Origin: Craterostigma plantagineum
Taxonomy: Eukaryota; Streptophyta; Magnoliopsida; Lamiales; Linderniaceae
Direction: 5' to 3'
Assembly: GCA_027422505.1 (NCBI GenBank)
Contig: JAPQWV010000413.1
Span: forward strand, 372,001 to 436,000
Length of the DNA: 64,000 nucleotides
This document shows positions 12,101-23,290 of this stretch, in pieces. A program made the translations under genes and the position numbers. The stretch's first letter is position 1, and every line of letters begins with the position of its first letter. The notes beneath the pieces are model-generated. The model did not search any database, was not told the origin of the DNA, and was given only the letters and a program-made list of their open reading frames with translations.

Positions 12101-12480
12101 TAAAAAAAGAGAGAGATGGCCCAAGTAAGAACATCAAAAGAAAGGGAAAAGATCAGTTGAAAAAGTAAATACCACTTGTGACTCTTGGTCTGAAGCTTTG
12201 CTCTGTTCTTTTTTCTTATTGACTCCTCTTCGACATTTCATCATACATTTGGCGTTCAGTATCGAACTTATGATCAGGATCAGGCCCACAATAACCAATT
12301 ACTTTTCATGATACGTTAAATTGTTCCCATCCACCTAAAAAGAAGATCGAAACTTGTCAATATCATGCGTAAATTCACACACAATTTTACACCTATGCTA
12401 TATTCATTGTCGTAGCCGGTGAGTCCGTTGCTCGAGGTCCATGACGGCACACTCTCCGACCTCCTCCACCACCGGGGCCT
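9112..12480. other. Unassigned stretch with possible exon scraps
   Basis: No recognisable gene family was found here. The minus strand offers exon-like pieces bordered by plausible splice signals. The clearest is 10083-10241 (translation containing RFDIFPKERMNFVEAVLSPE, then IPTLYFAKEGSFIRRGSS), after a TTTGGTTAG acceptor and before GTAAGC. Others are near 10620-10900 (Ser/Lys-rich), 11645-11960 and 12150-12300. I do not recognise any of them, and no frame runs through consecutive pieces. They fit the series of decayed same-strand fragments on either side. A local duplication at 11006-11430 is listed separately. Confidence 0.4.
11006..11430. repeat. Tandem duplication of ~200 bp
   Basis: Copy 1 (11006-11208) and copy 2 (11229-11430) share long stretches, including gcgactgccgg followed by gacgatctcaccaaagctgt, gaaacgaatataatca and agattcttgcaccg. 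They differ by scattered substitutions and small indels. Each contains the same minus-strand exon-like piece (GEIV-GSRY in one frame, SSPAVAIAS in another) and the same CTCACCGG donor-like site. A small repeat of tttttcgatgaaccaaac lies just beyond copy 2. Confidence 0.8.
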
Positions 12481-12499
12481 GCTCTAGAGTGACAATGTC

Positions 12500-12600
12500 G
12501 ATGATGATGCCGCCTCGAAGCATATAACCATCTGGAAAGTAACAAAAGCTTGCCCTCTCATTCTTCCCTCCTGTACATAATACGGGCCGCGTTGATGCAA
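12500..12600 (-). pseudogene. RRM fragment resembling U11/U12 snRNP 65K
   Basis: The minus strand encodes VQEGRMRGQAFVTF, an RNP1-type motif that resembles the C-terminal RRM of the plant minor-spliceosome U11/U12-65K protein. A shifted frame gives DGYMLRGG, similar to the end of the same domain, after a gap of roughly a dozen codons. Recognition rests on one motif, so the family is tentative; another RRM protein is possible. A Lys/Arg/Ala-rich piece just upstream on this strand (12640-12790, containing RRGVDWPPTFKLPE) is not recognised. The following 12800-13879 holds no gene I can support, though 13400-13640 on the minus strand has a coiled-coil-like frame with a stop. Confidence 0.45.
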
Positions 12601-13879
12601 TAATCTTAACAAAAAAAATAAAAAAAGTAATACCCGTTTTACTGTTCCTTGTTTGAAATAGCTTCGGGGAGCTTGAACGTTGGAGGCCAATCGACCCCTC
12701 TTCTAGAATATTCTCTCCATCTCCGAGCAGTAGCGGCGGCTCTAGCCGATCTTTCTTTAACCTCTTCCTCAGCCATTGCATAGATTCCATAAATACTTCG
12801 ATTCTTTCATAGTAATATATGATCTTACAGACACCTGTACTTTGACAGTCATTAGTTTTGCCCCATAGATTGCTCCAATACAATGGAGCTGCATCGGAAC
12901 CTTTCTGCTTTGTCATCCTCATTTTAACAGCAAACAAAGCAACAATCCATGCGCTAATATAAGACATTTGGTAAGCATTCGAAGAAAATCAACACAAAAA
13001 AGATAATCATACAGTCGAACAATTTCTTGCGAATGTATATTGCGTATATTTTTCTAATGTTTTGCGTGCGGTCAGGCATCGTTTTGCGGGTCAAAGAGTA
13101 TCTATTGGAACTATACAACTAAAAAGTTGGATATGGACTTCCAATCTAGGCTTATATGAAGGTAGAATTACGAATTGCCACCCCATAGCCAATCGCGCCA
13201 CCCCATACCCAATCGCTATGTGACACATGAGCAACGACTTATGAGCAAATACTAAATTATTTTTCATATATATCTTACGCAAATCATCTACATCTGTAGG
13301 GAATATTTATGCTGGATATTTATCAGCATGTAGGTTAATATGAAATAAAGCGTGAACTGTTTCCATAGTCACAAAACAGTAATACCTAATTTGTTCTCTT
13401 CAACAACTTGAGATTGATTTGTTGAAAGTGTTCGTCGATCGTTTTTTCCCATATTCCTCAGCATAGTGGCATGACCATCATATCTTGTCTGTAATGCATC
13501 AAACCCTTGTCCAACACTTTGTGCATAATCATCAATCTTTCAGTCAATACGGCCGATCATTTGACTTACTGAATTTTGCAATTCTGCAAAACTTCTTTGT
13601 AAGTAATTCCGTATCATTCATCATCTTCGGTTTAAAAAAAAAAAAAAAAACAGGTATATTTATTTTTTCCCATCATCGTGAGACTTAAATACCAAAAGGT
13701 AAGTTGAGTAGTTTACAAAATAATTAATGTTGGCTTTACAAATACTGTAAATGCATTAATGTTGACTTAAATACGTACCTGATGCTCAGAAGTTTCTAAA
13801 AGAAAACCAATTACTGTATGAATTAATGAACGACTCGAAGGTAAGCGATTGTTCTTTTATTTTATTATTATAAACGAAT

Positions 13880-14128
13880 TATTATAAACATGGGTCTTAT
13901 GTGGATGTCCACTCATAACCTTATCAATGCATAACATCCTCAACTCATAACCTTCTCAACTCATAACCTCCTCAACCCATAACCTCCCCAACTCTTTGTA
14001 TTTTATGTAACTTCAAATGTTAAGGCTACCTCAAGCCTATAAATAGATGTAATTGTGAAGTGAAAAGAGAGAAGTGAATGGAAAATTCTCTATTATATTT
14101 TATACTCTCTTGCAATAATTTTACAACA
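13880..14128 (+). repeat. 5' LTR of the Copia element
   Basis: It runs from TATTATAAACATGGG to TTTTACAACA. A run of degenerate tandem words (ctcataacct / cccataacct) fills 13910-13995. A TATA-like motif, cctataaata, lies near 14035-14046, placing transcription start shortly downstream in the R region. The terminal TG has become TA. Confidence 0.92.
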
Positions 14129-14142
14129 CGTTATCAGCACGA
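14129..14142 (+). other. Primer binding region, not the usual initiator-Met site
   Basis: Immediately after the LTR the sequence is cgttatcagcacga. The usual Copia site TGGTATCAGAGC is absent. The word is complementary, apart from one base, to the anticodon region of a plant tRNA-Ile as I recall it, which would suggest priming by an internal tRNA fragment. That assignment is inference. Confidence 0.45.
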
Positions 14143-14227
14143 TTCTCTAGCCGAAGCCGACGTTTATTTCTTATTGAGTATGTTCAGTTCTTTGTACTTT
14201 ACGTATTTTCTACTACGCTCTTTCGTT

Positions 14228-15258
14228 ATGGCTAACCTTGCAAAACTTGAGTTCGTCGCTCTTGATATCACGGGGAAGAATTACTTGTCATGGGTTCTAG
14301 ATGCTGAAATCCATCTAGATGCTAATGGTCTTGGTGAGACCATAAAAGCCGAAAATGAAGCTACTAATCAAGAAAAGGCCAAAGCAATGATATTTCTTCG
14401 TCACCATCTTGACGAGGGGCTGAAAAGTGAGTACCTGACGATCAAAGATCCACTTGTCTTGTGGACAAGCTTGAAGGAAAGGTACGAACATCAAAAGGCG
14501 GTTACTCTTCCACGAGCTCGTTACGATTGGATACACTTGCGTCTGCAAGATTTCAAAACCGTAAGTGAATATAATTCAGCAATCTTTAGAATCGGTTCTC
14601 AGTTGCAACTATGTGGCGAGAAAGTGACTGATGAAGACATGTTGGAGAAAACTTTCTCCACTTTTCACACTTCGAATGTGCTCCTACAGCAGCAATATCG
14701 TGAAAAGGGTTTTAAAAAATATTCTGAATTGATCTCTTGTCTTCTTGTTGCTGAACAAAACAATGAGCTTTTGTTGAAAAATCACGAGGCCCGTCCAACT
14801 GGTGCTGCACCGTTTCCTGAAGTAAACGCGTCAGCCGTGCAACATGATTATAAGCAAGTTAGAGGACGTGGTCGTGGTCGTGGTCGTGGTCGTGGACGTG
14901 GAAGAACCATTATAATCGTGGTGGTTATACAAAAAATGCAACTCACCACCAGAAGTGGAAGGGTAACAACGATGAGAAAGATGGTGATCAAGGTAAAAAG
15001 AAAGTGGAAAATGAATGCCACCGTTGCGGCTTGAAAGGTCATTGGTCTCGTACATGTCGTACGCCAAAGCATTTCGTCGACCTCTATCAGGCGTCATTGA
15101 AGAAAAAGGAGAAAAATGTCGAGACAAACTTTCTTAGTGATCTTGGTCTCGCCGACGATGGCTTAAATGATTTTACTTCTCTAGATGTTGCGGATTTCTT
15201 TGTCAATAACCCAGAAGGTGAAACTAGTGGTAGTCACCTGAAGGTGAAACTATTGTAA
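14228..15258 (+). pseudogene. gag: gag of the Copia element
   Basis: The likely start is the ATG at 14228 (MANLAKLEFVALDITGKNYL), matching the usual Copia gag opening; the longer upstream frame belongs to the LTR and leader. A UBN2-type gag domain follows (LWTSLKERYEHQK, LRLQDFKTVSEYNSAIFRI). A CGTGGT repeat encodes an RGRGRG tract at 14866-14900, and a frameshift there separates it from the CX2CX4HX4C knuckle (CHRCGLKGHWSRTC, about 15016-15058). The frame ends at TAA 15256-15258. An AT-rich non-coding stretch follows to 15417. Confidence 0.85.
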
Positions 15259-15417
15259 GTTACCCTGAAGGTGATAATCCTAGAAATGTCTAAGAAGTCT
15301 TTTCAATTACACTGATGTAATGCAATTTTATCAATAATATTTTAATTTATCCATTGTATTATATTTCTCTTAATCTTTACAATATTAATATTATTTTATT
15401 TTTCTGCTTCTAAGAAA

Positions 15418-18400
15418 ATGGACGTTTCTCGTACGAATGTCAAAGAATTATGTCTCGCAGACAGCGCAACAACGCATTCGATATTTAAAGACAAGAAATA
15501 TTTTTCTTCTCTCGTGATGAAAGAGTCACATGTTAGTACTATATGTGGTAGTACAAATATTATCGAAGGCTCCGGAAGAGCAATAATAATTTTGCCTCGA
15601 GGAACTAAATTTTGCGTCGATGATGCATTATATTCTTCAAAGGTCCAATAGAAATTTGTTGAGTTTTAAAGATTCCGCCGAAATGGATATCATATTGAGA
15701 CTAAAGATGAAGGCAAAAATGAATACTTGTATATTACAAGTATAATTTCCGAAGAGAAAGTTGTAATGGAAAAACTACCTTCTTATTCATCGGGATTGTA
15801 CTACACACATATTTATACGTTTGAATCATATACAATTGTAAACCAGACGTTTACAAATGATGATGAATTTATTATTTGGCATAACCGGTTGGGCCATCCC
15901 GCTTCTATAATGATGCGAAGAATTATTGAGAATTCATGTGGTCATACTTTGAATAATCGGAAAATACTCCGATTTAATGAATTCTCTTGTGTTGCATGCT
16001 CTCAAGGCAAATTAATAATTCGGCCTTCGCAATTAAAAATAAGAACGAATCTCCTAAATTTTTGGAGCGCATACATGGTGATATATGTGGGCCGATTCAT
16101 CCACCGTGTGGACCATTTCGCTATTTTATGATTTTAATCGATGCATCGACGAGATGGTCGCATGTATGCTTATTATCAACTCGCAACCTGGCGTTTGCGA
16201 GATTATTAGGTGAATTAATTCGGTTACGCGCTCATTTTCCCAATTATCCTATCAAGACAATACGTCTTGACAATGCTAGTGAATTTTGTTCACAAGCTTT
16301 TAATGATTATTGATGTCAATTGGGATAAGTGTCGAACATCCAGTAGCTTATGTTCATACACAAAACGGTCTTGCCGAATCGTTTATAAAGCGCTTACAAT
16401 TAATTGCTCGGCCATTACTTATGAGAGCGAATCTCCCAACTTCTGCTTGGGGTCATGCTATTTTGCATGCAGCAGCGCTAATTCGCATTAGGCCAACGAA
16501 TTACCATGAGGTCTCCCCAATGCAATTGGTTCAGGGTCAGGAACCAAATATTTCCCATCTAAAAATATTTGGGTGTGCGGTCTATGTCCCTATTAATACA
16601 CCACAACGCACAAAGATGGGGCCTCAAAGAAGGTTGGGAATTTATGTTGGTTTTGAATCCCCATCTATAATTAAGTATCTTGAGCCAAAGACTGGAAATT
16701 TATTTAATTCCAGATTTGCTGATTGTCATTTTGACGAATCAGTTTTCCCAACATTAGGGGGAGATGAAAAAACGCCGGAAAAGAAAATTAGTTGGAATGA
16801 ATTATCATTGTCTCATTATGATCCTCGTACTAAGCAATGTGAACTGGAAGTTCAAAAGATAATTCATTTGCAAAATTTAGCAAATCAATTACCAGACGCA
16901 TTTACTGACCCTAAAAAAGTTACTAAATCTCATATTCCGGCCGTTAATGCTCGATTAAAATGAGTGCCAACCACTGCTAATGAGTCTACCGCACGTTTAA
17001 AACGTGGTAGACCGATCGGTTCTAAAGACAAAATTCCTCGTAAAAGAAAAGGAGCGACTCAAGGTGGTCCCGAGGAAACTAAACTCCTGAAGAGCCTACT
17101 GATATGACTGTTGAAAAGTTTCCAGAAGAAACACAGGTACCTGAAAATGTTGACAATCATGAGATCTCAATAAATTTTGTCATGAGTAGAAAAATATGGA
17201 ATCGAAATGAAATAAACGTCGACGATATTTTTGCATATGCAGTGGCAAAAATAATTGTTAATGAGGATGAGGATCTTGAACCTAGGTCTATGAATGAATG
17301 TAAGCTTAGAGATGATTGGCCAAAGTGGAAAGACGCAATTCAAGCTGAATTGAATTCACTGGCAAAACGTAAAGTTTTTGGACCAGTAATGCGCACACCA
17401 GAGGATGTGCAGCCCGTAGGGTATAAATGGGTTTTTGTAAGGAAAAGAAATGAGAAAAATGAAATTGTGCGATATAAGGCGCGTCTTGTAGCACAAGGTT
17501 TTTCTCAAAACCCGGCATTGATTATGATCAAACGTATTCCCCCGTAGTGGATGCGACTAGTTTTCGATATTTAATAAGTCTGGCATCAAATGAAAAATTG
17601 GAAATGCGTTTGATGGATGTTGTCACGGCATATTTATATGGCTCCTTAGATAGTGACATTTATATGAAACTCCCTGGAGGATTTAAACTGCCTGAAGAAT
17701 ATAGTCATAGTTCTCGTGATCTTTACTCGATCAAACTATGCAGATCTCTTTACGGTTTAAAGCAAGCTGGACGTATGTGGTATAATCGCCTTAGCGAATA
17801 CCTATTAAAAGAAGGATATAAAAATGATCAAATATGTCCTTGTTTATTTATAAAGAGATCAGGGTTAAATTTTGTCATCGTAGCTGTATATGTCGATGAC
17901 CTTAATCTAATTGGAACTCCCGAAGAGCTCCAAAAAGCGTATGATTATTTAAAGCAAGAATTTGAAATGAAGGATCTTGGCAAGACAAAATTTTGTCTTG
18001 GTTTACAAATTGAGCATCTTGATGATGGCGTATTCTTGCATCAGTCCGCTTATACTGCAAAAGTGCTTAAACGCTTTTATATGGATAAAGCACACCCCTT
18101 GAGCACGCCTATGATAGTGAGATCACTTGATGGGAATAAAGATCCATTTCGACCTCGTGAGAATAACGAAGAACTACTTGGTCCAGAAGTAGTACCATAT
18201 CTAAGTGCAATAGGAGCACTAATGTATCTTGCAAGCCATACCAGTCCTGATATATCATTTGCGGTTAATTTGCTAGCAAGGTACAGTTCTTCACCCACTC
18301 GAAGGCATTGGAATGGCATTAAGCATATATTTCGATACCTTCAAGGTACGATAAATTTGGGTCTTTATTATCCTAAGTCTGCAAAATCCGATCTCATAGG

Positions 18401-18893
18401 CTATGCGGATGCTGGTTATTTGTCTGATCTGCATAATGCTCGGTCCCAAACGGGTTATATTTTTACATGTGGTGGTACGGCTATTTCTTGGCGCTCAATG
18501 AAACAAACTATAACCGCCACTTCTTCAAACCATGCGGAAATTTTGGCAATACACGAAGCAAGTCGGGAGTGTTTTTGGTTGAGATCAGTGATTCATCATG
18601 TTCGAGGAACATGCGGCTTAAATTTGGACAAAGGTGCTCCAACTATATTATTCGAAGATAACGCCGCATGTATCGCTCAACTAAAGGAAGGTTACATAAA
18701 AGGTGATCGGACGAAACATATATCACCAAAGTTCTTTTTCACTCACGATCTTCAAAAGAATGGTGAAATTACCGTTCAACAAATCCGTTCATGTGACAAT
18801 TTAGCGGATTTGTTTACAAAATCATTGCAAACTTCAACATTTGAAAAGCTAGTTTATAAGATTGGAATGCGGCGAATGAAGAATATCAAATGA
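15418..18893 (+). pseudogene. pol: pol of the Copia element (PR, INT, RT, RNase H)
   Basis: The order is protease (LADSATTHSIF, active-site DSA, 15448-15480), GAG-pre-integrase (WHNRLGHP, near 15878), integrase core (HGDICGP, RLDNASEF and NGLAES hold the D, D, E residues), reverse transcriptase (YVDD at 17889-17900) and RNase H (DAGY.. to the LADLFTKSL C-terminal motif near 18800). Breaks occur near 15650, 16010-16070, 16310, 16963-17100 and 17520. The final 448-codon frame (17547-18893), covering most of RT and all of RNase H, is intact. A full Gag-Pol polyprotein cannot be made. Confidence 0.9.
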
Positions 18894-19092
18894 TATGCTC
18901 AAGAGGGGGAGAAATACTATGTTGTACTCTTTTTTTCTTAACCACGGTTTTTCCCATTGGGTTTTCCGGGTAAGGTTTTTAATGAGGCAACGTTGTATAG
19001 AAAAATGTACTCTTTTTCCTTCACTAGGATTTTATCCCTTTGGGTTTTTCCTAGTAAGGTTTAACGAGGCATTTTACCGAAAGATGGACATC

Positions 19093-19102
19093 CAAGGGGG
19101 AG
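19093..19102 (+). other. Polypurine tract
   Basis: The purine run aagggggag ends directly at the TG of the 3' LTR. It is the plus-strand primer for reverse transcription. Confidence 0.85.
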
Positions 19103-19351
19103 TGTTATAAACATGGGTCTTATGTGGATGTCCACTCATAACCTTATCAACCCATAACATCCTCAACTCATAACCTTCTCAACCCATAACCTCCTCAACC
19201 CATAACCTCCCCAACTCTTTGTATTTTATGTAACTTCAAATGTTAAGGCTACCTCAAGCCTATAAATAGATGTAATTGTGAAGTGAAAAGAGAGAAGTGA
19301 ATGGAAAATTCTCTATTATGTTTTATACTCTCTTGCAATAATTTTACAACA
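19103..19351 (+). repeat. 3' LTR of the Copia element
   Basis: It is 249 bp, TGTTATAAACATGGG to TTTTACAACA, the same length as the 5' copy with five substitutions. It keeps the canonical TG..CA ends and is followed by the target duplication cgaat. Confidence 0.93.
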
Positions 19352-21208
19352 CGAATTCATATGTATTTAAGTAATTAAATAATTATGTATAGAATTTTAA
19401 GAGTCCGAGTAATGTCGTCCAAGTGTCACTATTTATGTTCAATTACTATGCATTAATTACATGAACAAATAACGTACAATTGTATTTTCGGATAGTGGTC
19501 ATATAAACGTTATGCAAACAACTATTGCAAGACCGAGGTATGTGTAAGTTCATAAACAATAACCTTTACTAATAATTAAAAAAATAAATAACTGAACTTA
19601 TTTTTCAATGGCTTTTTATTTGTCAATAGTTATATGGCCGAAGCAAATGATTGAATTTTCACAACCTAATTAAGTTAATACAACTTGTGCATTTTGGAGT
19701 TAACATTTTTGGAATGATGTCAATTTGATCTCATTATCTATTTTTTATCAGCAAATAATGGATAAAAATAAAATACAATACTCAGTCGCGCGCGTTAAGT
19801 CTGAAGAATAACAACATTTACATGTTTGTAATGTTTTTAATAGTACATTTTCAGTCGTGCATTGTGTTTTATTTCATTATTATAAACGAATTCAAATGTA
19901 ATTAAGTAATTAAGTAGTTAATGCATGGAATTTTAAGAGTCCGACGAATGTCTTCAAGTGCCAATATTATTATGTAAATGAACAAATATTATGAACAGTT
20001 GTATCTTCGAATAATGGTGATATAAAAGTTACGCAAACAACTGTTGCATGACCGACGTATATGTAAGTTCGTTTTATGTATTCAGTAGGTAATCTAATAT
20101 TCACAAACAATAACCTTTGTTAATAATTAAATAAATACAAAAGAGATGACTTAATTTTGAATAGCCTTTTATTTTTGAATAGTTATATGGTAGAACGTGA
20201 TCAAATGATTGAATTTTGACAACCTAATTAAGTAATACAACTTGTGCATTTTTATACATTTTTGGAATAATGTCAGCATATAGGATCTCAGTATTGTAGT
20301 TATCTATTTATATCAGTAACTGTCGGAAAAAAATAAAATATAATATTCAGTCGTGCGTTTTAGTCTTGTTGATCTCAATAGTGTAACTATCTATTTTTTA
20401 TCAGCAACTGTCGGATAAAAATAAAATACAAATTTCTGTCGTCCGTTTTCAGTCTTCTATTTTGAAGATTATCAACACTTACATGTTTGTAATAGTTTTT
20501 AGTAATGCATTTTTAGTCGTGTATTGTGTTTACCTATTTATTATTGACACCATTATTGTCTCATATATTGAAAGGATTTTCTTTTATTTCATTATTATAA
20601 ACGAAGTCATATGTAATTAAGTAATTAAATAGTTATGCATGTGATTTTAAGAGTCAGATGAATCATGAATGTCTTCAAGTGTCAATATTATGTAAATGAA
20701 CAAATATTATGAACAGTTGTATCTTCGAATAATGGTGATATAAACGTTACGCAAGCAATTGTTGCAAGACCAACGTATTGGTAAGTTCATTTAGCAGTAG
20801 GTAATCTGATATTTCATAAACAACGACCTTTGTTAACAATTAAATAAATACAAAAGGGATGACTTAATTCTGAATGGGTTTTTATTTGATCAATAGTTAT
20901 ATGGTCGAAATTGGCAAATGATTGAATTTTAATAACTTAGTTGAGCATTTTTGACACATTCATCTTTGGAATGGTGTCAATATTATGATCTCAGTATTGT
21001 AATTACTATCTTTTATCACTAACTGTTCGATGAAAATAAAATACAATATTCCGTAATGCGTTTTCAGTCTTGTATTTTGAAGAATATCAACATCTACATA
21101 TTTGTAAGAGTTTCCAATAGGGCATTTTCAGTTGTGTATTGTTTGTACCGATTTCTTATTGACACTATTATTGTCGCATATATTGATCATGTTACATGAA
21201 CAATAACC
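19352..21208. repeat. AT-rich long-period repeat array
   Basis: Three copies of a 535-715 bp unit start near 19355, 19890 and 20605. Each begins with catatgtaattaagtaatta and contains agagtccga, gtatcttcgaataatgg, ataacctttgttaataatta and a tttcagtcttgtatttt-type core. The Copia element sits inside the first unit, because the left flank (13855-13879) continues it. The cores tcagtcgtg-attgt and cagtcttgtattttgaagaat resemble those of the 4503-6360 array in the same orientation. There is no coding potential. Confidence 0.85.
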
Positions 21209-21548
21209 TTAGAATTTAAAATTGATGGTGTAATACTCAGTAAGACAAACCAACGAACAATGACTTCTGTTAGAGAGACCGGCTTGCTCTCCTTATCGTC
21301 GCAGGATTCATTCAGCTTTCTCCTTGCTCGTCTATGCTTTAATATTTTATAGTCTACATTCTTATTACTTGCCATAAATCTTTCCTTTTTCTCTCATTTG
21401 CATTCATTCCCTTTTCTTTGGCCCATTACTTTCTCCTTTTACTTACTGTGAAGTGCTTCTTGAATTTCCCCTCCATAGGTATTGATTGGTTGACGTGCTG
21501 CCTCCCTCAAGTGTACTCTCTCTGTTGTATTGGTCAAGAATCAAGGGT

Positions 21549-23290
21549 ATGGATGCCGAGGCTTTACGACTGACACTTGAGGAGATGAATGGAATTTCTA
21601 TCTCGGAACATGACCCCCAGAAGATACCAAATAGCCTTGGGTATCATGTAGTTGGGCGGATCTTAGCCCACAAATCTTTTAATTTCGAAGCTTTGAAGAA
21701 TACTCTTACAACCTCCTTCAATGCAGGGAGGGGTCTGCATATGGAATTAGTGGACAGTGAGCGTTTCCTCATAGTCTTCGACCACCAAATAGATAGAAAA
21801 AGGGTCATGCACTCATCGCCATGGGCCTTTGAAAAACACGTTGTCATACTGAAGGAGATCGACGCGGAGACTGATCCAAGGAAAGTTGATTTGGACGAAT
21901 GTCAGTTTTGGGTGCAAGTCTTCAACCTCCCAAGATGGGCACGATCACACAATATTCTTGAACAGATTGGAAATCGTTTGGGGTCTTTCGTGGACTCGGA
22001 TACCAATGGTGAGGGTAGTACCTTATGGAAGCCTTATGTGCGTATTAAAGCAATGATCAACGTGCGTAAGCCGCTTCTTCGAGTACTACAGTTGCATAAC
22101 GAACGGGCACCGACTACCACGCTGAGCTTTAAGTATGAACGCTTGCCCAATTTCTGCTATATTTGTGGACTGTTCGACCATACGTTTGCTACTTGTCCAA
22201 TGCAATACGAAGAATCCTATGTAGACCCTGATGGGGAATGGCAATACAGTCCGTCACTTCGAGCCTCAAGATTCAGCTCTGGAACAGTACGAATAAATGG
22301 CTCGGCTGTGTATTCCAATGCCGGCGTGGGGGGACGATCGAATAGGGTGATTTCCGAGGAGGCAAATGGATAATTGGGAAGAATCTCTATAAGGAAAGTG
22401 AATTTACTGAACCGCGGGAATCTCGGATGGAGATTGGCTCTGAGCAGCAAGTTATGCCCAAAAAGTCAGATCTTGAAATCTCGATGCTGCCCCAGACATT
22501 AAGTTCCCCGATTTCTGGATACAAAAAGTCAGATTTTGTAAGCTCGATGTCGCCCAACACTTCAGCTCCTCGGTCTTCAGTTCTCGATAAGCTAGCTGTA
22601 GAAACCTCTATACTTTCGGCGGACACATTTATTCCCCATATTCCTGTCCCCAGAAAAGCCTCGTCTAATTCTGATGTGGTGTCCTTATCCTTATCTAAAC
22701 AAAAATATCAAGTGCTACAACAAGAAAATGACCTGGCTCAGAGCCCATGTAGTAATTCGCAGCCCATATACAAAACAAGCATCAAATCCAATAACAAGGC
22801 TACCATCCAAGGGCCCATAACCAATTCTACCAAGGCCGGCTCTCCTAAAGAAAAGCCAGAAGCCTCCGTAAACAAAAATCCCTCTGATAAAAATTCATCG
22901 CTTCCTCGCCATCTTTCGAAACCTGAATTCCCCAAATTCTTCACTAGCATTTTACCAACTTCCCAGTCACATCCCCAACCTTCACCTACAAGTTTAACTG
23001 AGACCAAGCAACCTCTTACCGATGCTCTTCTGCCGATCAAGATTGAACCTCCAGAACGCGATCAACCCCTACCGCCTTCAAAGCGTCAATGGAAACGTGC
23101 TGCAAGAACTCCTAACCAACCTAGCCCTAACCTCAACTCAGCAACATCGACCTCATTGAAGCGCAAGCCTTCGACAAATTTAGAAGATGATATGCCATCA
23201 TCGAAGAAGAGAGTCGAAGCGTTCTTTGATCCTATGGATACTTCAGATTCATCGGCGGGAACTGCAATGCAGTCCCGCCGGTCTCAATGA
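21549..23290 (+). pseudogene. LINE ORF1 (nucleic-acid-binding protein), frameshifted
   Basis: The likely start is the ATG at 21549 (MDAEALRLTLEEMNGISI); an upstream in-frame ATG at 21486 is possible. The N-terminal half matches the DUF4283 domain (VLAHKSF-type opening, WVQVFNLP) and ends in a CX2CX4HX4C knuckle (CYICGLFDHTFATC, near 22156-22197). The frame closes at 22373. The Ser/Pro-rich C-terminal half continues in another frame from about 22427, ending at TGA 23288-23290 with a Lys/Arg-rich tail that suits RNA binding. ORF1 protein packages LINE RNA. The stop overlaps the ORF2 start by the ATGA arrangement. Confidence 0.8.

Larger units (their letters stand above)
13880..19351 (+). mobile_element. 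Complete Ty1/Copia LTR retrotransposon, frameshifted
   Basis: Two 249-bp LTRs flank a gag-PR-INT-RT-RNaseH order, the Copia arrangement. The 5-bp target duplication cgaat is perfect (13875-13879 and 19352-19356). The LTRs differ at 5 of 249 positions by my count (about 2%), one of them the first TG, which is TA in the left copy. Removing the element joins ttattataaacgaat to tcatatgta, matching a unit of the array to its right, so it inserted into that repeat family. Several frameshifts and stops show it is no longer autonomous. Confidence 0.95.

Noticed and set aside
21187..21220. LINE target duplication aacaata
   Set aside because: Seven bases in AT-rich sequence, and the left copy is part of the repeat array word; too weak to define the 5' end.
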